Assembly: GCF_025137375.1 (NCBI RefSeq)
Contig: NZ_CP073720.1
Span: 9,944,501-10,008,500 of the forward strand
DNA from: Dactylosporangium fulvum
GTDB lineage: Bacteria > Actinomycetota > Actinomycetes > Mycobacteriales > Micromonosporaceae
Reading direction: 5' to 3'
DNA length: 64,000 bases
The translations under genes were made by a program, and so were the position numbers. The notes under the pieces are model-generated. The model was given only the letters and a program-made list of their open reading frames with translations. It had not been told where the DNA came from and made no database searches. This document shows, one piece after another, positions 7,088 to 16,698 of this stretch. Numbering within the stretch: the first letter of the stretch is position 1; each line of letters starts with the position of its first letter.

Positions 7088-8253
7088 TCAGGACGACAAC
7101 GCCTCCGTCGGGGACAACCGCGCCGCCCGCATCGCCGGGTACAACCCGGCCACGGCGCCGATCACCAGGGTCGCCGCCAGACCGCCGGCCAGGGCCCACA
7201 CGGGCACCACCGTCGGCCAGTCGCGCGAGAACGCGTAGACCAGCGTCACGGCCGAGCCGAGGCCGATGCCGCCCAGCCCGCCGAGCGCCGACAGCAGCAG
7301 CGACTCCGCGAGGAACTGCACCCGGATCTGCCCGCGGGTCGCGCCCAGCGAGCGGCGCAGCCCGATCTCCGGCCGCCGTTCGAGCACCGAGATGACCATC
7401 GTGTTGGCCACCCCGACCCCGCCGACCAGCAGCGCGACCGCGCCGAGGCCGACCAGCAGCCCGACGAAGGCCTCGTCGGTGGCCTGCCGTGCCGCGAGGG
7501 CGTCGGACGGGCGGGAGACCTGCACCTCGTTCGGTGCCGAAGGGTTCGCGGCGGCGGCCAGGACGCCGGCGACCGCGGTGACGGCGTCGTCGCGGGCCCG
7601 GCTGTAGATCGTGGTCGGGTGCCCGTCGAAGCCGAGGGCGGTGACGGCCACCGGCCAGCCGATCAGCGCGGCGCTGTCGAGCTCGGGCACAAGCGGTACC
7701 GGATCAAGAATTCCCACGACCGTGAACCACCGGTTGCCGAGCCACACGTTGAGACCGACCCCCGCGCCCATGCCCAGCAGGGTCGCGGCGCGCGAGCCGA
7801 GGACCACCGTCGGGTAGTCGGGCGCGGTGAGCCAGGTGCCGTCGCGGACGGTCATGCCCACGGTCGCCGGCAGATCGGGCCGGGCAGCCAGCACGGCGAT
7901 CCCGCCGGACTCGGCGTCGGGGATGCGGTCGGTGCGGTAGACGCGGGCGGTCGTGACCCGCCCGGTCGCGGAGACGTCGGTGACCGACCCGATCCGGGCG
8001 ACCATCGCCTCCGCGGTGTCGGGCAGATGGGAGTCGTCGCCGAAGAACGACTTGCCCGGGCCGGCCGTGAGCAGGTTCGTGCCGAGGGCGGCGAGTTCCC
8101 GGTCGAGCTGCGCCCGGCTGGAGGTGGAGATCCCGACGACGGACACCATCGCGGCGATGCCGATCGCGATGCCGAGGGCGGAGAGGAAGACCCGCAGCGG
8201 GCGGGTCCGCAGGCCGGCGCCGCCGACGCGCACGACGTCCCAGAAGGACAGCC

Positions 8254-8257
<4 letters not shown>
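7088..8257 (-). CDS. MacB-type ABC transporter permease
   Basis: Membrane subunit of an export-type ABC system (FtsX/MacB family), 389 residues. An N-terminal helix (about residues 20-42, [20 protein letters not shown]) leads into a large extracellular MacB_PCD domain. Three C-terminal helices then form the FtsX domain with the typical [20 protein letters not shown] and [16 protein letters not shown]. It starts at a GTG whose GTGA overlaps the stop of the ATPase gene. It is the last gene of the four-gene operon lipoprotein-adaptor-ATPase-permease. Such systems export peptides, lipoproteins or drugs or act in stress sensing; the substrate cannot be told here. Confidence 0.92.
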
Positions 8258-8900
<643 letters not shown>

Positions 8901-8904
<4 letters not shown>

Positions 8905-9932
8905 CCCGCGACTCCGACGGTCAGGCCCTCGGTGACGTCCGGGCCGGAGACCTCGACGCGGCCGGCCGCGAACAGCCCCGTCTTGACCGCGACCGTGCGC
9001 ACGGCACCGCCGTCGCCGACGATCTGCAGCCCGTACCCGCCCTCGGCGAGCGCCACCAGCGCGGCCACCGGCACGGTCAGCACGTCGGCCCGCGACTCGG
9101 ACACGAGCGTGACGTCGACCGGCGCCTCGTCGTACGTGCCGAGCTTGTCCTGGGAGGCGAGCGTCACGGTGACGTCGACGGTCACGGTCGTCTGGTTGCC
9201 GGTGGCCGGCTGGGCGGTGGCGACGGCGCCGATCGCGGTGATCGTGCCGTCGACGACCGTGTCGTTGGGCAGCGTGACCTTCGCCGGGTCGCCCACGGTG
9301 GCGAGTTCCTGCTTGGTGACGTCGAGCTTGACCGTGACCACGCGGGTCGACCCGGTCCAGTCGAGGACGGCGGTGGTGGCGCTGTCGCCGAGGTGCGCCT
9401 TGACCTGCCCGATCCGCACGGCGGAGGGGGTCACGACGATCCGGCCGACCTCAACGGTGCCGGTGCGCGGCAGGCCGAGCGACTCCTGCCAGTCCCGCAC
9501 GGCCTCGGCCGTGGCGGAGGTGTAGGTGTCGTCGGCCGTGAACCCCTTGTAGCCGAGGGCGGCCAGGTTGGCCTCGACCGTGGCGACGTCGGGGCCCTCG
9601 TCGCCGGGGTGCAGGGCGCGGTACAGCGGCGCCTGGCCGTACCACAGCACCACCGGACCGCCGTCGACCCGGTAGAGCTGCTGGCCACGCTGCACGGTGC
9701 TGCCCTCGCCGGGCAGACCGGTGATCATGCCGGGCAGGCGGCCGACCACGGTCGTCGCCGGGCCGAAGTTCAGGGTGCCGTCGACGTCCTCGGTCGCGGT
9801 GAGCGTGCCCCGCGTGATCTTCGTCGTGGACAGCGCCGAGGTGTTCCGGACCGGGGCCGGGTCCCGCGGGTAGAGGAGCACGCCCGCGACGACCAGCGCC
9901 AGCGGCACCACCACGAGGAGGACCCGCTTCAC
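8901..9932 (-). CDS. Periplasmic-adaptor-like protein with peptidoglycan-binding domain
   Basis: HlyD/MacA-like adaptor of the exporter, 343 residues. A single N-terminal helix (residues 3-22, [19 protein letters not shown]) anchors it outside the membrane. A lipoyl-like hairpin ([20 protein letters not shown]) follows. A peptidoglycan-binding type 1 domain ([19 protein letters not shown]) is inserted at about residues 110-165. The beta-barrel region ends with [11 protein letters not shown]. This adaptor form is common in actinomycetes, which lack an outer membrane. The GTG at 9932 overlaps the lipoprotein stop by 4 bases; the frame is open further up but only as lipoprotein antiframe. Confidence 0.88.
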
Positions 9933-10417
9933 CGGCCCACCGTGCCCTTGCACGCCTCGGCCGCGGCCTTGAACTCGGGGCTGTTGAAGTCGATGTCGCT
10001 CTTGAGGATCGAGCTGACGCCGGTGTTCGGGTCGGGGTCGAGCATGTTCACGCCGTGCTCGCGCATGCACTTGGCGAACGCGCGGCCCTGCTCCAGCTGC
10101 TCCGGCGAGAGGTTCTTCAGGTCGCCGCCGTTCGGCATGTACTGCTGGCACGCCTCGGCCGCGGCGAGGACCTTCGAGCGGTCACCACCGCCGCCGCCGT
10201 TGATCTGGAGGTTGCCGTCCGGCCCGGGATCCGGCACGTCGACGCCGTGCTCCCGCATGCACTTGGCGAACTGCCGGTTCGCCTCGGCCTTGTCCAGCGA
10301 CGGCGAGGCGGACGCCCCGGCAGGGGCGGAGCCGGCGGTCGCCACGGACGGGCCTCCGGGCGACGAGGAGCAGGCCGCCAGCAGGAGGAGCGACATCAGT
10401 ACGACAAGTTTCTTCAT
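9929..10417 (-). CDS. Lipoprotein with duplicated FAKCMREHGV motif
   Basis: A 162-residue exported protein leading the exporter operon. Its signal MKKLVVLMSLLLLAACSS has lipobox LAAC. A Ser/Ala/Pro-rich linker is followed by two copies of a short unit. The first is FAKCMREHGVDVPDPGPDG near residue 50 and the second FAKCMREHGVNMLDPDPNTG near residue 113. Each is followed by an EACQQY or EACKGT segment that supplies another Cys. The four cysteines suggest two small disulfide-bonded or metal-binding repeats. The function is unknown. The position in the operon suggests that it helps sense or pass on the exported substrate. Confidence 0.85.
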   Translation of the reverse strand: MKKLVVLMSLLLLAACSSSPGGPSVATAGSAPAGASASPSLDKAEANRQFAKCMREHGVDVPDPGPDGNLQINGGGGGDRSKVLAAAEACQQYMPNGGDLKNLSPEQLEQGRAFAKCMREHGVNMLDPDPNTGVSSILKSDIDFNSPEFKAAAEACKGTVGR

Positions 10418-10497
10418 GCCCGCCAGTGCAGGACAACGGGCATAAGGCGCCCGTCAGCCGCGGAACTTATCCCGCCCTTATGCCGGCCGGCGGCACC

Positions 10498-11163
10498 ATG
10501 GACGACGTGCGGGTACTCGTGGTCGAAGACGAACAGTTGCTGGCCGACGCCGTCGCCGAGGGGCTCCGGCGGGAGTCGTTCGCGGTGGACGTGGCCTATG
10601 ACGGAGACGGCGCGCTGGAGCGGCTCGGCGTCAACGAGTACGACGTGCTGATCCTCGACCGCGACCTGCCCACTGTGGACGGCGACGAGGTGTGCCGCCA
10701 GGTCAGCGCCCGGCTGCCGGAGACGCGGATCCTCATGCTCACGGCCGCGTCGGCGGTGCTGGACCGGGTCGGCGGGCTCGCCCTCGGCGCCGACGACTAC
10801 CTCGGCAAGCCGTTCGCGTTCGCCGAGCTCGTCGCGCGGGTGCGGGCGCTGGGCCGGCGGGCGCGGGCCGCGGCGCCGCCGGTGCTGGAGCGCGGCGACC
10901 TGCGCCTGGACCCCAACCGCCGTGAGGTGTTCCGCGGCGGGCACTACGTGGCCCTGACGCGCAAGGAGTTCGCCGTCCTGGAGGAGCTGTTGCGGGCCGA
11001 CGGTGCCGTGGTCTCGGCGGAGCAGCTGCTGGAACGGGTCTGGGACGAGCACATCGACCCGTTCACCAACGTGCTGCGGGTGACGATCATGACGCTGCGC
11101 CGCAAACTCGGCGATCCGCCGGTCGTCGAGACCGTCGCCGGCGTGGGGTACCAGATTCGATGA
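10498..11163 (+). CDS. OmpR-family response regulator
   Basis: DNA-binding partner of the sensor kinase that follows, 221 residues. The receiver domain has acidic residues E10-D11, the phosphorylation site Asp54 in VLILDRDLP and the conserved Lys in LGKPFAFAEL. A winged-helix domain starts near residue 125 and includes ALTRKEFAVLEELLRADGAV and the recognition helix region VLRVTIMTLRRKLG. The ATG at 10498 places the receiver at the N-terminus; upstream codons in frame are not family-like. It is divergent from the exporter operon across 80 bases, so it probably controls it. Its stop overlaps the kinase start (ATGA). Confidence 0.95.
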   Translation: MDDVRVLVVEDEQLLADAVAEGLRRESFAVDVAYDGDGALERLGVNEYDVLILDRDLPTVDGDEVCRQVSARLPETRILMLTAASAVLDRVGGLALGADDYLGKPFAFAELVARVRALGRRARAAAPPVLERGDLRLDPNRREVFRGGHYVALTRKEFAVLEELLRADGAVVSAEQLLERVWDEHIDPFTNVLRVTIMTLRRKLGDPPVVETVAGVGYQIR

Positions 11164-12281
11164 GGCACCTCGGCATCCGGACCAGGCTCACGCTGCTGTA
11201 CGGCGTGCTCTTCCTCCTCGGTGGCACGATCCTGCTCGGCGTCACGTACCTGCTGGTCAAGCAGAACATCCACCAGCGCAACAGCGGTACCGTGGCCGAC
11301 CTTCCCGCCGAGATCAAGGTGAACCTCGGCGAGCAACAGCTCCGGGTGAACCAGTTCCTGAAGGACCTGCAGGCCCGGCAGGAGAAGATCGAGCAGGACA
11401 CCCTCCACGCGCTCCTCACGCAGGGCGCGATCGCGCTCGGCATGGTGACCGTGATCGGCGTGGGGTTCGGCTGGCTGATGGCGGAGCGGGCGCTGCGCCC
11501 GGTCGGCCGGATCACCGAGACCGCGCGGCGGGTCGCCGGCGGCAGCCTGCACGAGCGGATCGCGCTCGACGGGCCGGCCGACGAGATCAAGGAGCTCGCC
11601 GACACGTTCGACTCCATGCTGGAGCGGCTCGACCAGGCCTTCGACGGCCAGCGCCGGTTCGCCGCGAACGCGTCGCACGAGCTGCGCACGCCGCTGACGA
11701 TCAATCGGACGCTCATCGAGGTGGCGCTGGGCCGGCCTGCGCCGCCGCCGGAGCTGGTGCAGCTGGGAGAGACGCTGCTGGCGGTCAACGCACGGCACGA
11801 GCGGCTGATCGACGGGCTGCTCACGCTGGTGGCCTCGGAGCAGGCGCTGACCGTGCACGACCGGGTCGACCTCGCCGAGGTCGCTCGGCACGTGGTGGGT
11901 GGGCGGGAGGTGTCGGCCGATCTGCGGTCCGCGCCCACGACGGGCGATCCGGTGCTGCTGGAGCGAATCGTGCAGAACCTCGTCGACAACGCCGTCGCCT
12001 ACAACGTGCCCGGCGGGCAGGTGTGGGTCTCGACGCACCGGGAGGACGGTCACGCCGCCCTCGTGGTCTCGAACACGGGGCCGGTCGTTCCGCCGTACGA
12101 GATCCCGGGGCTTTTTGAGCCCTTCCGGCGGCTCCGCTCGCGGACCGGATCGGCGCAGGGGACGGGGCTCGGGCTGTCGATCGTGCGGTCCGTCGCGGTG
12201 GCGCACGGCGGGACGGTCGCCGCGCAGCCACGCGACGGAGGCGGCCTCACCGTGACCGTGACCCTACCCACACCAAACTAA
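11160..12281 (+). CDS. Sensor histidine kinase
   Basis: Membrane sensor of the two-component system, 373 residues. Two membrane helices (about residues 11-33 and 83-106) enclose a short extracellular loop of about 45 residues. A HAMP domain follows, then the H-box SHELRTPL with the phospho-accepting His173. The ATPase domain has N box VQNLVDNAVAYN, F box GLFEPFRRL and G box GTGLGLSIVRSVAVAHGG. The small sensor loop suggests detection of membrane-level stress or a membrane-active compound. This fits control of the divergent MacB-type exporter, but the signal is unknown. Confidence 0.94.
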   Translation: MRHLGIRTRLTLLYGVLFLLGGTILLGVTYLLVKQNIHQRNSGTVADLPAEIKVNLGEQQLRVNQFLKDLQARQEKIEQDTLHALLTQGAIALGMVTVIGVGFGWLMAERALRPVGRITETARRVAGGSLHERIALDGPADEIKELADTFDSMLERLDQAFDGQRRFAANASHELRTPLTINRTLIEVALGRPAPPPELVQLGETLLAVNARHERLIDGLLTLVASEQALTVHDRVDLAEVARHVVGGREVSADLRSAPTTGDPVLLERIVQNLVDNAVAYNVPGGQVWVSTHREDGHAALVVSNTGPVVPPYEIPGLFEPFRRLRSRTGSAQGTGLGLSIVRSVAVAHGGTVAAQPRDGGGLTVTVTLPTPN

Positions 12282-12283
12282 CC

Positions 12284-12295
12284 GACCGATCGGTC
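12284..12295. promoter_or_regulatory. Candidate TetR operator
   Basis: The perfect palindrome GACCGATCGGTC lies 22 bases before the TetR-family start and just past the kinase stop. ACCGACCGATCGGT-type sites are typical for this regulator class, so it is probably an autoregulatory site. Confidence 0.6.
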
Positions 12296-12317
12296 TTTTT
12301 GTTGGTACGGTCTGGGC

Positions 12318-12962
12318 ATGGCCCCCGGCACCACCACCGACGGCCGGCTCGCCCGCGGCGAGCGGTCCCGCGCCGCCGCGCTCGACGCAGCCGTCGTCCT
12401 CGCCACCGAATCCGGTCTCGACGGGCTCTCGCTGAGCCAGCTCGCCGAGCGGCTCGGGGTGAGCAAGTCCGGGCTCTTCGCGCACTGGCGCACCAAGGAG
12501 GAGCTACAGCTCGCCGCGGTCGCGCACGCGCAGGAGCGCTTCACCAACATGGTGGTCCGCCCGGCGCTGCACGCGCCGCGGGGCATCCGGCGACTGTGGG
12601 CCCTGCACGAGTCGCGCCTCGCGGACGTCTCGTCGGGCGCGCTGCCCGGCGGGTGTTTCTTCACCAACGCGCAGTTCGAGTTCGTCGCACGGCCCGGCAG
12701 CGTCCAGGACGCGCTGTCCGGCGCGCTGGAGGCCTGGCACGTGCTGCTGGAGCGGCTGGTCGTCGAGGCCGTCGAGCTCGGCGAGCTGCGCGACGACATC
12801 CACCCGGCGCAGCTGTCCTTCGAGCTCAACGCGCACGGCACCGCCGCGGTCTACGAGTCGCGGCTGCTGGACGCGGCCGAGGTCTTCACCTACGCGCGGA
12901 CGGCCGCCCTCGTGCGGCTCCGCGGCCTGAGCCCGACACCGTCTCTCCTTCCGGAGGTCTGA
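12318..12962 (+). CDS. TetR-family regulator
   Basis: A 214-residue repressor-type protein. The N-terminal HTH (residues about 15-62) contains ALDAAVVLATESGLDGLSLS and LAERLGVSKSGLFAHWRTKE. The C-terminal part matches the TetR_C domain seen in members with GALPGGCFFTNAQFEF. It is followed after 4 bases by a hotdog thioesterase gene, so the two are likely one unit. A fatty-acyl or CoA-ester ligand is a reasonable but untested guess. The ATG at 12318 lies 22 bases after the palindromic site. Confidence 0.92.
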   Translation: MAPGTTTDGRLARGERSRAAALDAAVVLATESGLDGLSLSQLAERLGVSKSGLFAHWRTKEELQLAAVAHAQERFTNMVVRPALHAPRGIRRLWALHESRLADVSSGALPGGCFFTNAQFEFVARPGSVQDALSGALEAWHVLLERLVVEAVELGELRDDIHPAQLSFELNAHGTAAVYESRLLDAAEVFTYARTAALVRLRGLSPTPSLLPEV

Positions 12963-12966
12963 TCCG

Positions 12967-13413
12967 ATGCACGGTCACGTCCAGCCCTTCGAGGTCCACT
13001 TCGACGACCTCGACGCCATGGGCATCGTCCACAACGCGCGCTACGCCGTCTTCCTCGAGCGCGCCCTGTCCCAGTGGTGGGCCTCCCGCGGCCACTCCTA
13101 CGCCGGTGGCCGGCCCACGACGTCCGACGTGATGCACGCCGTCGCGGAGTATTCGATCTCATACCGTTCGCCGGTGCGCGGCACGGGCGAGATCGGCGTG
13201 CACTTCTGGGTCGAGACCCTCGGCGAGAGCAGCGCGGTGTACCGCTTCCGGATCCTCTCCGCCGACGGGCAGACGGTGCACGCGGAGGGCCGGCGGGTCA
13301 ACGTGAAGCTCGACCCGCGGACGCTGCGGCCGGCACCGTGGAGCGAGGATGCCCGCTCTGCGGCGCGCGAGCTACTCGCGGTGCCGGTGGAAGAACTCGC
13401 GCAGCAGCGCTGA
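12967..13413 (+). CDS. Acyl-CoA thioesterase, 4HBT/YbgC-like
   Basis: Hydrolyses acyl-CoA thioesters in the cytosol; the substrate is unknown. The 148-residue protein is one hotdog fold with the signature FDDLDAMGIVHNARYAVFLE, where the catalytic Asp sits in the DLDAMGIVHN loop. The second half has VRGTGEIGVHFWVETLGESS and the final strand EGRRVNVKLD. It follows the TetR gene by 4 bases with GGAGG just before the ATG. The last 42 bases overlap the convergent tadA gene, so transcription of the two may interfere. Confidence 0.9.
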   Translation: MHGHVQPFEVHFDDLDAMGIVHNARYAVFLERALSQWWASRGHSYAGGRPTTSDVMHAVAEYSISYRSPVRGTGEIGVHFWVETLGESSAVYRFRILSADGQTVHAEGRRVNVKLDPRTLRPAPWSEDARSAARELLAVPVEELAQQR

Positions 13414-13821
13414 GGACTCGGCCTCCAGCACCCCGCCGATCACCTCCGGCCGGTGGGTGAGCCGCCGGTCGCGCATGACGTCCCACAGCGAGCCGGCGGC
13501 ACCCGTCTTGGGCTCCCAGGCCCCGAAGACGACGGTGCCGATGCGGGCCAGCACGATGGCTCCGGCGCACATCGTGCAGGGCTCGACGGTGACGACGAGG
13601 ACACAGTCCTCGAGCCGCCACTCCCCGCGCCGCTGGGCGGCCCGCCGGAGCGCCAGCAGCTCGGCGTGGGCGGTGGGGTCCCCGGTCTTCTCCCGCTCGT
13701 TGTGCGCGGCTCCGAGCTCCTGCCCGTCGGGCCCGAGGACGACCGCTCCGATGGGCACGTCGTCCCCGGCGCCGGCCGCCACGTCGAGCGCCCGGCGCAT
13801 GGCCCCTTCCCACCGCCGCAC
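13372..13821 (-). CDS. tadA: tRNA adenosine(34) deaminase
   Basis: Converts A34 to inosine in the anticodon of tRNA-Arg(ACG). A tRNA-Arg with this anticodon is encoded at 58317. The 149-residue protein has the deaminase zinc site: His52 and catalytic Glu54 in PTAHAELLAL, and Cys82/Cys85 in EPCTMCAGA. The tail RRLTHRPEVIGGVLEAESS is usual for the family. The GTG at 13821 is preferred because GAGGGAGGA lies 6 bases upstream; the frame is open to 14043 but without family similarity. The TadA-associated protein gene lies upstream on the same strand. Confidence 0.94.
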   Translation of the reverse strand: MRRWEGAMRRALDVAAGAGDDVPIGAVVLGPDGQELGAAHNEREKTGDPTAHAELLALRRAAQRRGEWRLEDCVLVVTVEPCTMCAGAIVLARIGTVVFGAWEPKTGAAGSLWDVMRDRRLTHRPEVIGGVLEAESSALLREFFHRHRE

Positions 13822-13946
13822 CCGGTCCTCCCTCTGTGCCCCGACACCGTCCCTGCGGCGCTCACCTACAGCGACCCGCGCTCGGAGCAAGCCGCCGGCG
13901 ACGGTCACATCCGGGGACATCCTGCGGACAGCCCGAGGATGCGCGC

Positions 13947-14465
13947 TCAGACGTCCCGGAGTTCCTCGATCTCGTCGCCCGCGCCGATGGCCTGGCAGAT
14001 CTCGGCCGTCAGGTCGGGCGGGAGCATGCCCTCCTGGGCGCACAACTCCAGCAGGCGGCCGCTCGACAGGCCGAGATCGGCGAGCAGCTCGGGGTCGCCG
14101 ACCGGCTCGACGTCCGGCTCCGCCGACGGGCGCTCCTCCTCGTCCTCCTCGGACGACTCCTCGTCGACCGCGGCGACCTCCGGCAACTGCTCCTCGATGT
14201 CGCCGAGAAGGATGGCGCCCAGGCGCGACTCCTCGGCGAACACCGAGTCGGAGCCGAAGACGCGCAGATCCTCCCCCTCGTCGAGGCGCAGGATCGCCAG
14301 GTAGGCATCGTCGGACTCGACGAACAGCAGCGACACCGACGCCTCAGGGTCGACGTCGCGCAAGCGATCGGTGACCTCTTCGAGGTCGGCGACACCACTG
14401 AGATCGAGCTCGGCAGCAGCCCAGCTCTCGGCGCCGCGTGTGACAGCGGCAGCGAAATACGACAC
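13947..14465 (-). CDS. tRNA adenosine deaminase-associated protein
   Basis: A 172-residue actinobacterial protein found next to tadA, of unknown biochemical role. The N-terminal half reads MSYFAAAVTRGAESWAAAEL, then ASVSLLFVESDDAYLAILRL. A strongly acidic middle (EESSEEDEEERPSAEPDVEP, about residues 101-120) follows, then a helical tail with LLADLGLSSGRLLELCAQEG. The start is a GTG at 14465. It precedes tadA by 125 bases on the same strand. Partnership with TadA is inferred from this linkage. Confidence 0.9.
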   Translation of the reverse strand: MSYFAAAVTRGAESWAAAELDLSGVADLEEVTDRLRDVDPEASVSLLFVESDDAYLAILRLDEGEDLRVFGSDSVFAEESRLGAILLGDIEEQLPEVAAVDEESSEEDEEERPSAEPDVEPVGDPELLADLGLSSGRLLELCAQEGMLPPDLTAEICQAIGAGDEIEELRDV

Positions 14466-14548
14466 GGTCCCCCCGGTCGGTGCTCGTCGTTACGCGTGAA
14501 CACTATTCGAGCGAGTCACCGGTTGGCAGCGAAGGGCCCCGGATGTGT

Positions 14549-14758
14549 TCAGTCGGCGAGTCGTCGCCGGTTTGCGATCAGCTCTCGGAGGCGGTCGGCA
14601 CGCAGCCGACGGGGACGGAACTGCTCGCGGAGCGCCTTCGCGTCCGCAAGCTCGACCAGCAGCGCGAGCCGCCGGCGACGCCGCTCGGGGTCGAGCCGCT
14701 GCAGCCTCAAAGCCATGTTGCTGAGCGTGATGCTCGCCGCAATCCACGTCAAGAGCAC
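14549..14758 (-). CDS. Small Arg/Leu-rich protein, uncertain
   Basis: A 69-residue ORF with a GTG start: a short hydrophobic N-terminus (LLTWIAASITLSNMAL) followed by a highly charged helical part (RLQRLDPERRRRRLALLVEL, DAKALREQFRPRRLRADRLR). It could be a tail-anchored-like or coiled peptide. I do not recognise the family. It fills an otherwise empty gap on the same strand as its neighbours, but no clear ribosome site is visible. Confidence 0.4.
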   Translation of the reverse strand: MLLTWIAASITLSNMALRLQRLDPERRRRRLALLVELADAKALREQFRPRRLRADRLRELIANRRRLAD

Positions 14759-14813
14759 GCGCCAAAGTCCGTGAAACGGCTACGCAGCGTGGCTCGCCCA
14801 TCCAGGAATGTGC

Positions 14814-15380
14814 CTACCAGAGCAGCCAGTCGCCACCGGCCATCCGGTAGCCGACGACAATGCCGGCGATCGCCACCGCGACCCCACTGGCGATCGCCAC
14901 GCCGACCGCGACACCCCGGTCGCCGAAGCGAGCGAGGGCCGCCGAGGCACCCCAGGCGAGGATGCCCGCGATGAGCGTCAGCCAGATATACCCCCGGGCC
15001 GAGGTCGCCAGCAGCCCGAACAACAGCATCCAGGCGGCACCGGCGGCGGCGCCGGCGGTGACCATAGGGCTGCGCACGGGGAGCGGCTCGCGATAGGTGG
15101 GCCGGGGCTGGCTCACCACGAACACGGGCGGGCGCAGGGCACCCTGCCAGGCACCGTATTGCGCGGCGGGTGTCGGCGGCCGGGAAGCACTCATCCGCGG
15201 CGGCGGTCCGATCACCGGCGGGCCTATCGCGCCGGGCCACGACTGCCGCGCCGCGCCCACCGGCGCGGGCATGCCGGCCGTCACCGGACGGGGCTGGCCG
15301 GCCGTCGCGGGTGCCGCCTGTCCGGCAGGCGCGGGACCGGACGCGTCCGGCTCCCTCCACTGCGACTCGCTCACTGCCAC
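14814..15380 (-). CDS. Membrane protein with proline-rich N-terminus
   Basis: A 188-residue protein of unknown function. The first 105 residues are a Pro/Ala/Gly-rich cytosolic tail (PAPAGQAAPATAGQPRPVTA and so on). Three hydrophobic segments at about 108-128, 131-148 and 155-177 follow (WMLLFGLLATSARGYIWLTL, IAGILAWGASAALA, AVGVAIASGVAVAIAGIVVG). This is the layout of many actinomycete DUF4190-like membrane proteins, although I cannot assign the family firmly. It has a GTG start at 15380; a second GTG six bases further in is also possible. Confidence 0.75.
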   Translation of the reverse strand: MAVSESQWREPDASGPAPAGQAAPATAGQPRPVTAGMPAPVGAARQSWPGAIGPPVIGPPPRMSASRPPTPAAQYGAWQGALRPPVFVVSQPRPTYREPLPVRSPMVTAGAAAGAAWMLLFGLLATSARGYIWLTLIAGILAWGASAALARFGDRGVAVGVAIASGVAVAIAGIVVGYRMAGGDWLLW

Positions 15381-15451
15381 AAAAAGCAGCTTAGCCCGGC
15401 CGCCCCAGCGGGACGACCGGGCCGCGGCCTGCGACTACCGGCTGCCGGATG

Positions 15452-16600
15452 TCATCCGAACAGGGCGAGGCGCTTCTGACTCACGCCGCCGATGGTCGTG
15501 AACTCCCCGGTGGCGACGACCAGGCCGAGCCGCGGGTCGGCGACGAGCGCCCGCACGCCGGCGATCCCGTTGGCCTGCGGTGCCCAGTCGAGCAGCTTGC
15601 CGTCCTTGTCCGCGGCGGCGAGCTTGATCCGGGACACCGAGCCGTCGGTGCAGGCGCCCTTGGCGCCGTTGTTGCTGGTGGTGCAGGCCTTGTCGAAATG
15701 GCCCCCGATGTACGCCACCCCACCCACCGTGGCGACGGCCTGGACGTCGCCGTCGAAGACCCTGGTCCAGCGGGCCTTGCCGGTGGGTGTGTACGCGATC
15801 GCGCGGCCGCCTTGCCCGCCTATGCCGGCGTAGACGGTGCCGTCGTCGCCGACGGCCACAGCCAGGACCACCGCCGATGGACGTGGCAGGAAATCCTTGT
15901 CCAGCGTTCCGCTGACCGGGTCGACGGCGGTGAGCCGGAGGGTGTTGCTGACGCCGTTGGTCTTGTGGAACGAGCCGCCGAGATAGACCCGGTTCGCCGT
16001 CACGGCCAGCGTCTCGACCCGGTTGTCGGTGGTGGGTGCCCAGCGGGTGTCCAGCGCGCCGGTCGCGATGTCGAAGGCGGCCAGGTTGGTGCGCTTGGTG
16101 GCGTCGATGGCGGTGAACCGACCGCCCACGTAGAGCCGGCCACCGCCGACCCCGACGGCGACCGGCGCGCCGCCGGAGACCGAGTGGCTGAACGCACTGA
16201 CGGCGCCCGTGGTCGCGTCGAGCTCGGCGATCGAGTCCCGCTTCACCCCAGATACCTTCGAAAAGTCACCGACCGCATACACAGAGTTACGCACGGCGGC
16301 GAGTCCGCGAACCGTGGCGTCGGCCGCCGGTGCCCAGTCGAGCAGGGCTCCGGTGCGGGCGTTGAAGGCCGCGAGCCGGGTCCGCGGATAGCTCTTGCCG
16401 CTCACGATCGCCTTGCTGAAGGACCCGCCGACGAAGACGGTGTCGCCCAAATAGGCCGCCGACCACACAGTTCCGTCGAACGACGGGGACCGCAGAGGGC
16501 TGCGCTCCACGACGGCGGCACCCGCCACCTGGGCGCCGGCCAGCGCGGCGGCCGTGGCGGCGGCCACTACGCAGAGAGCGGTTTTCAGGATGAGTCGCAT
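15452..16600 (-). CDS. Secreted beta-propeller protein
   Basis: An exported 382-residue protein made of repeated beta-propeller blades. The signal peptide [20 protein letters not shown] ends near AGA. About six repeats then follow of the type [74 protein letters not shown] and [17 protein letters not shown]. Each ends with a segment such as [17 protein letters not shown]. The pattern resembles delta-60/PQQ-like blades. A Cys pair in [20 protein letters not shown] may form a disulfide. It is probably a scaffold or binding protein; no catalytic residues are recognisable. Confidence 0.85.
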   Translation of the reverse strand: MRLILKTALCVVAAATAAALAGAQVAGAAVVERSPLRSPSFDGTVWSAAYLGDTVFVGGSFSKAIVSGKSYPRTRLAAFNARTGALLDWAPAADATVRGLAAVRNSVYAVGDFSKVSGVKRDSIAELDATTGAVSAFSHSVSGGAPVAVGVGGGRLYVGGRFTAIDATKRTNLAAFDIATGALDTRWAPTTDNRVETLAVTANRVYLGGSFHKTNGVSNTLRLTAVDPVSGTLDKDFLPRPSAVVLAVAVGDDGTVYAGIGGQGGRAIAYTPTGKARWTRVFDGDVQAVATVGGVAYIGGHFDKACTTSNNGAKGACTDGSVSRIKLAAADKDGKLLDWAPQANGIAGVRALVADPRLGLVVATGEFTTIGGVSQKRLALFG

Positions 16601-16698
16601 GGAGCACACCGTAACGGCTTGTAACCGGCGAAATCGGCACTAATCAGGTCACTTAAGGCGTTCGGCGGGGCGTCCCGAGCCGAAAGGGTGATCCGGTG